Shown here one piece after another: positions 6,401-7,502 of a DNA stretch of 7,502 bases (within the stretch, counting starts at the first letter, position 1; every line of letters starts with the position of its first letter). The position numbers and the translations under genes were made by a program. Below the pieces are notes generated by a model. That model did not search any database. It had not been told where the DNA came from and worked only from the letters and a program-made list of their open reading frames with translations. The stretch covers positions 1 to 7,502 of the forward strand of contig CALEYM010000548.1 of assembly GCA_937926185.1 (NCBI GenBank), written 5' to 3'. This DNA comes from an uncultured Bacteroidota bacterium (GTDB taxonomy: Bacteria > Bacteroidota > Bacteroidia > Chitinophagales > Saprospiraceae).

Positions 6401-6496
6401 ACGGGTAAAACGCGTTTTGAATATTAAATAAACAAAATGAATGTAAAAAAACAGGGGGGTATTATCAAGTGGGCATAGTGTAATCGGTTTCTGTGA

Positions 6497-6519
6497 TGCC
6501 CGGTACAAATGTACGGGCA
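6497..6519. repeat. Bulged 9-bp hairpin
   Basis: TGCCC (6497-6501) pairs with GGGCA (6515-6519). After one bulged G (6502), GTAC (6503-6506) pairs with GTAC (6511-6514) around an AAAT loop. It lies about 65 nt beyond the kinase stop codon. No T-run follows on either strand, so an intrinsic terminator is unlikely. It may be part of the kinase 3' UTR or a protein-binding palindrome. Confidence 0.4.
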
Positions 6520-6540
6520 CATTATTGCGCAAACTATCCG

Positions 6541-6566
6541 GAAAAATCCCCTTTTTTTTTAGGGGA
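6541..6566 (-). terminator. Candidate terminator for the histidine kinase gene
   Basis: On the minus strand TCCCCT and AGGGGA form a 6-bp stem around eight A residues, directly followed by TTTTTC. It begins 16 nt after the kinase stop codon. The stem is short but is followed by a run of five T, as expected of a weak intrinsic terminator. Confidence 0.4.
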
Positions 6567-6582
6567 AAACCCTGAAATTCGC

Positions 6583-7502
6583 TCAAACCGGCACGGTTAC
6601 CATGGTACTGGCGCCCTGCCCTTTGGCCGATTGGATGCTGATTTCACCTTTCAGGAAGGAAACGCGCTGGGCAATATTGTCGGTGCCCATCCCTTTGGGC
6701 GTGACGCCGGGTTCGTATCCCGTGCCATTGTCTTCCACCAGCAGGGCGAGTTCGTTTTCCGTGCGGGTCAGTTGCACCAGAATTTCGGTGGCCGAGGCGT
6801 GTTTCAGGCTATTTTGTAATAACTCCTGTACGATGCGATAACAATTGAGGGCGAGGGTATGATCCAGATTGGAAAAATCGCCGAAGTGCTGGAAATCGAT
6901 GGCCGGCCCGCCTTCCATCTGAACGCGTACGATCAGGTCGCGCACGGCCTTCATCAGCCCGAACTGGTGCAGGTTGCCCGGTTGCAGATTTCGGGCGATC
7001 TGGCGTGTTTCGGCGATGGTATCGTCGAGCAGGCCTTTTATTTTGGTGAATTCCTCGTTGACCGGAAGTCCGGGGATTTTACCCGATAAATTATCCAGGC
7101 GCATGCGGGTGGCGGCCAGCAACCCGCCGAGGCTGTCGTGTAAGTCATGAGCAATCCTCCTGCGTTCGCTTTCCTGGCCCTCCAGCATACTTTGCATGGT
7201 TTCGATTTTCAGGGCGTCTTCCAGTTGCCGGATGGTTTGTTGGTTGATTTTTTCGTTTTGTTGAGCAATAACGCGGTTGGTATACAGGCGATGTTTGTAG
7301 TCGCGGATCATAAAGATCAGCGCCAGGATAATAGCGCCGAAGAACAACAGCAGGACGTAGAAAAAATCGCGTTGTTGCCGGATGGATATTTCGATGGCCT
7401 TTTTTTCGCGGGTCATGGCATCGAGCAGCCGCGATTTTTCCTCCACGCCGTATAATATTGCCAGGCGGTCGGATGCGCCGGTGCGGTATCGGTTCAGCAG
7501 GG
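6583..7502 (-). CDS. Membrane-anchored sensor histidine kinase (HisKA_3 / HATPase_c), 5'-truncated
   Basis: About 305 C-terminal residues are visible. The frame stays open to the right edge, and the GTG at 7446 reads as an internal Val, so the true start lies outside. One transmembrane helix spans 7306-7365 (FFYVLLLFFGAIILALIFMI), followed by a coiled-coil-like linker rich in Gln and Glu. HisKA_3 follows with ESERRRIAHDLHDSLGGLLAATR; the phosphoacceptor is the second His of HDLHD (codon 7138-7140). The HATPase_c domain has an N box (ELLQNSLKHA), DNGTGY, GMGTDNIAQR and GQGAS, all intact. This is the NarL/LiaS-type kinase class that phosphorylates LuxR-type response regulators. In Bacteroidota, kinases of this build usually carry N-terminal TPR repeats outside the membrane helix, and the first visible residues (LLNRYRTGASDRLAILYG) would suit the end of such a region. 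No response regulator is in the window. The signal sensed is unknown. Confidence 0.93.
   Translation of the reverse strand, partial: LLNRYRTGASDRLAILYGVEEKSRLLDAMTREKKAIEISIRQQRDFFYVLLLFFGAIILALIFMIRDYKHRLYTNRVIAQQNEKINQQTIRQLEDALKIETMQSMLEGQESERRRIAHDLHDSLGGLLAATRMRLDNLSGKIPGLPVNEEFTKIKGLLDDTIAETRQIARNLQPGNLHQFGLMKAVRDLIVRVQMEGGPAIDFQHFGDFSNLDHTLALNCYRIVQELLQNSLKHASATEILVQLTRTENELALLVEDNGTGYEPGVTPKGMGTDNIAQRVSFLKGEISIQSAKGQGASTMVTVPV

Larger units (their letters stand above)
6150..6582. other. 433-nt non-coding region rich in inverted repeats between the kinase and sodA
   Basis: No convincing gene is seen on either strand. The open frames present (6139-6375 plus, 6296-6586 minus) lack family features and run through hairpins. 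Structures in order are: a long hairpin at 6224-6257; an 8-bp inverted repeat GCATCGCC/GGCGATGC at 6285-6292 and 6317-6324; a 6-bp hairpin GCGGCA/TGCCGC at 6346-6361; a GC hairpin at 6385-6400; a hairpin at 6497-6519; and a small hairpin at 6547-6566. The sodA promoter candidate lies at its left end. The stretch 6411-6470 is AT-rich with no recognised site. It may hold the kinase 3' UTR, a small RNA on the minus strand, or intergenic repeats. Confidence 0.6.

Noticed and set aside
6296..6586. 96-codon minus-strand frame after the kinase gene
   Set aside because: It needs a TTG start overlapping the kinase stop and runs through several hairpins, with no family similarity.

Overview
The window looks like a chromosomal segment of a member of the Bacteroidota, possibly from the Saprospiria/Chitinophagia side, though that finer placement is a guess. 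The evidence is the gene content: the C-terminal end of what looks like a GH20-type glycosidase with a discoidin-like domain, several exported proteins of unknown function, a SIMPL-domain protein, a lipoprotein of the endonuclease/exonuclease/phosphatase fold, and a membrane-anchored HisKA_3 histidine kinase. Recognisable Shine-Dalgarno sequences are absent before the starts, as is usual in this phylum. Base composition is close to even, slightly GC-rich in genes and AT-rich between them.

Layout: (1) 1-507 (+) is the 3' end of a carbohydrate-active enzyme, followed by a perfect 13-bp hairpin at 530-565. (2) 583-1491 (+) is a secreted predicted outer-membrane barrel with a small N-terminal beta-rich domain. 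It converges, with only 15 nt between stops, on (3) 1507-2499 (-), a SIMPL (DUF541) periplasmic protein. (4) A 183-nt divergent intergenic region precedes (5) 2683-3768 (+), an EEP-fold lipoprotein, followed 19 nt later by (6) 3788-4594 (+), another predicted outer-membrane barrel. (7) 4773-5468 (+) is folE, GTP cyclohydrolase I. It converges on (8) 5541-6149 (-), a manganese-type superoxide dismutase. The 72 nt between them are almost filled by a perfect 21-bp inverted repeat built of 8-bp units. (9) 6150-6582 is a 433-nt non-coding stretch rich in hairpins. (10) 6583 to the right edge (-) is a sensor histidine kinase, cut by the window end.

The genes do not form one pathway. Two are housekeeping (folE, sodA), one is regulatory, and the rest are cell-envelope or secreted functions. 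I see no convincing undescribed system, phage, transposon, CRISPR array, tRNA or rRNA. The points most worth checking are the periodic inverted repeat at 5470-5531, the structured non-coding region 6224-6566, and the possible shared architecture of the two barrel proteins.
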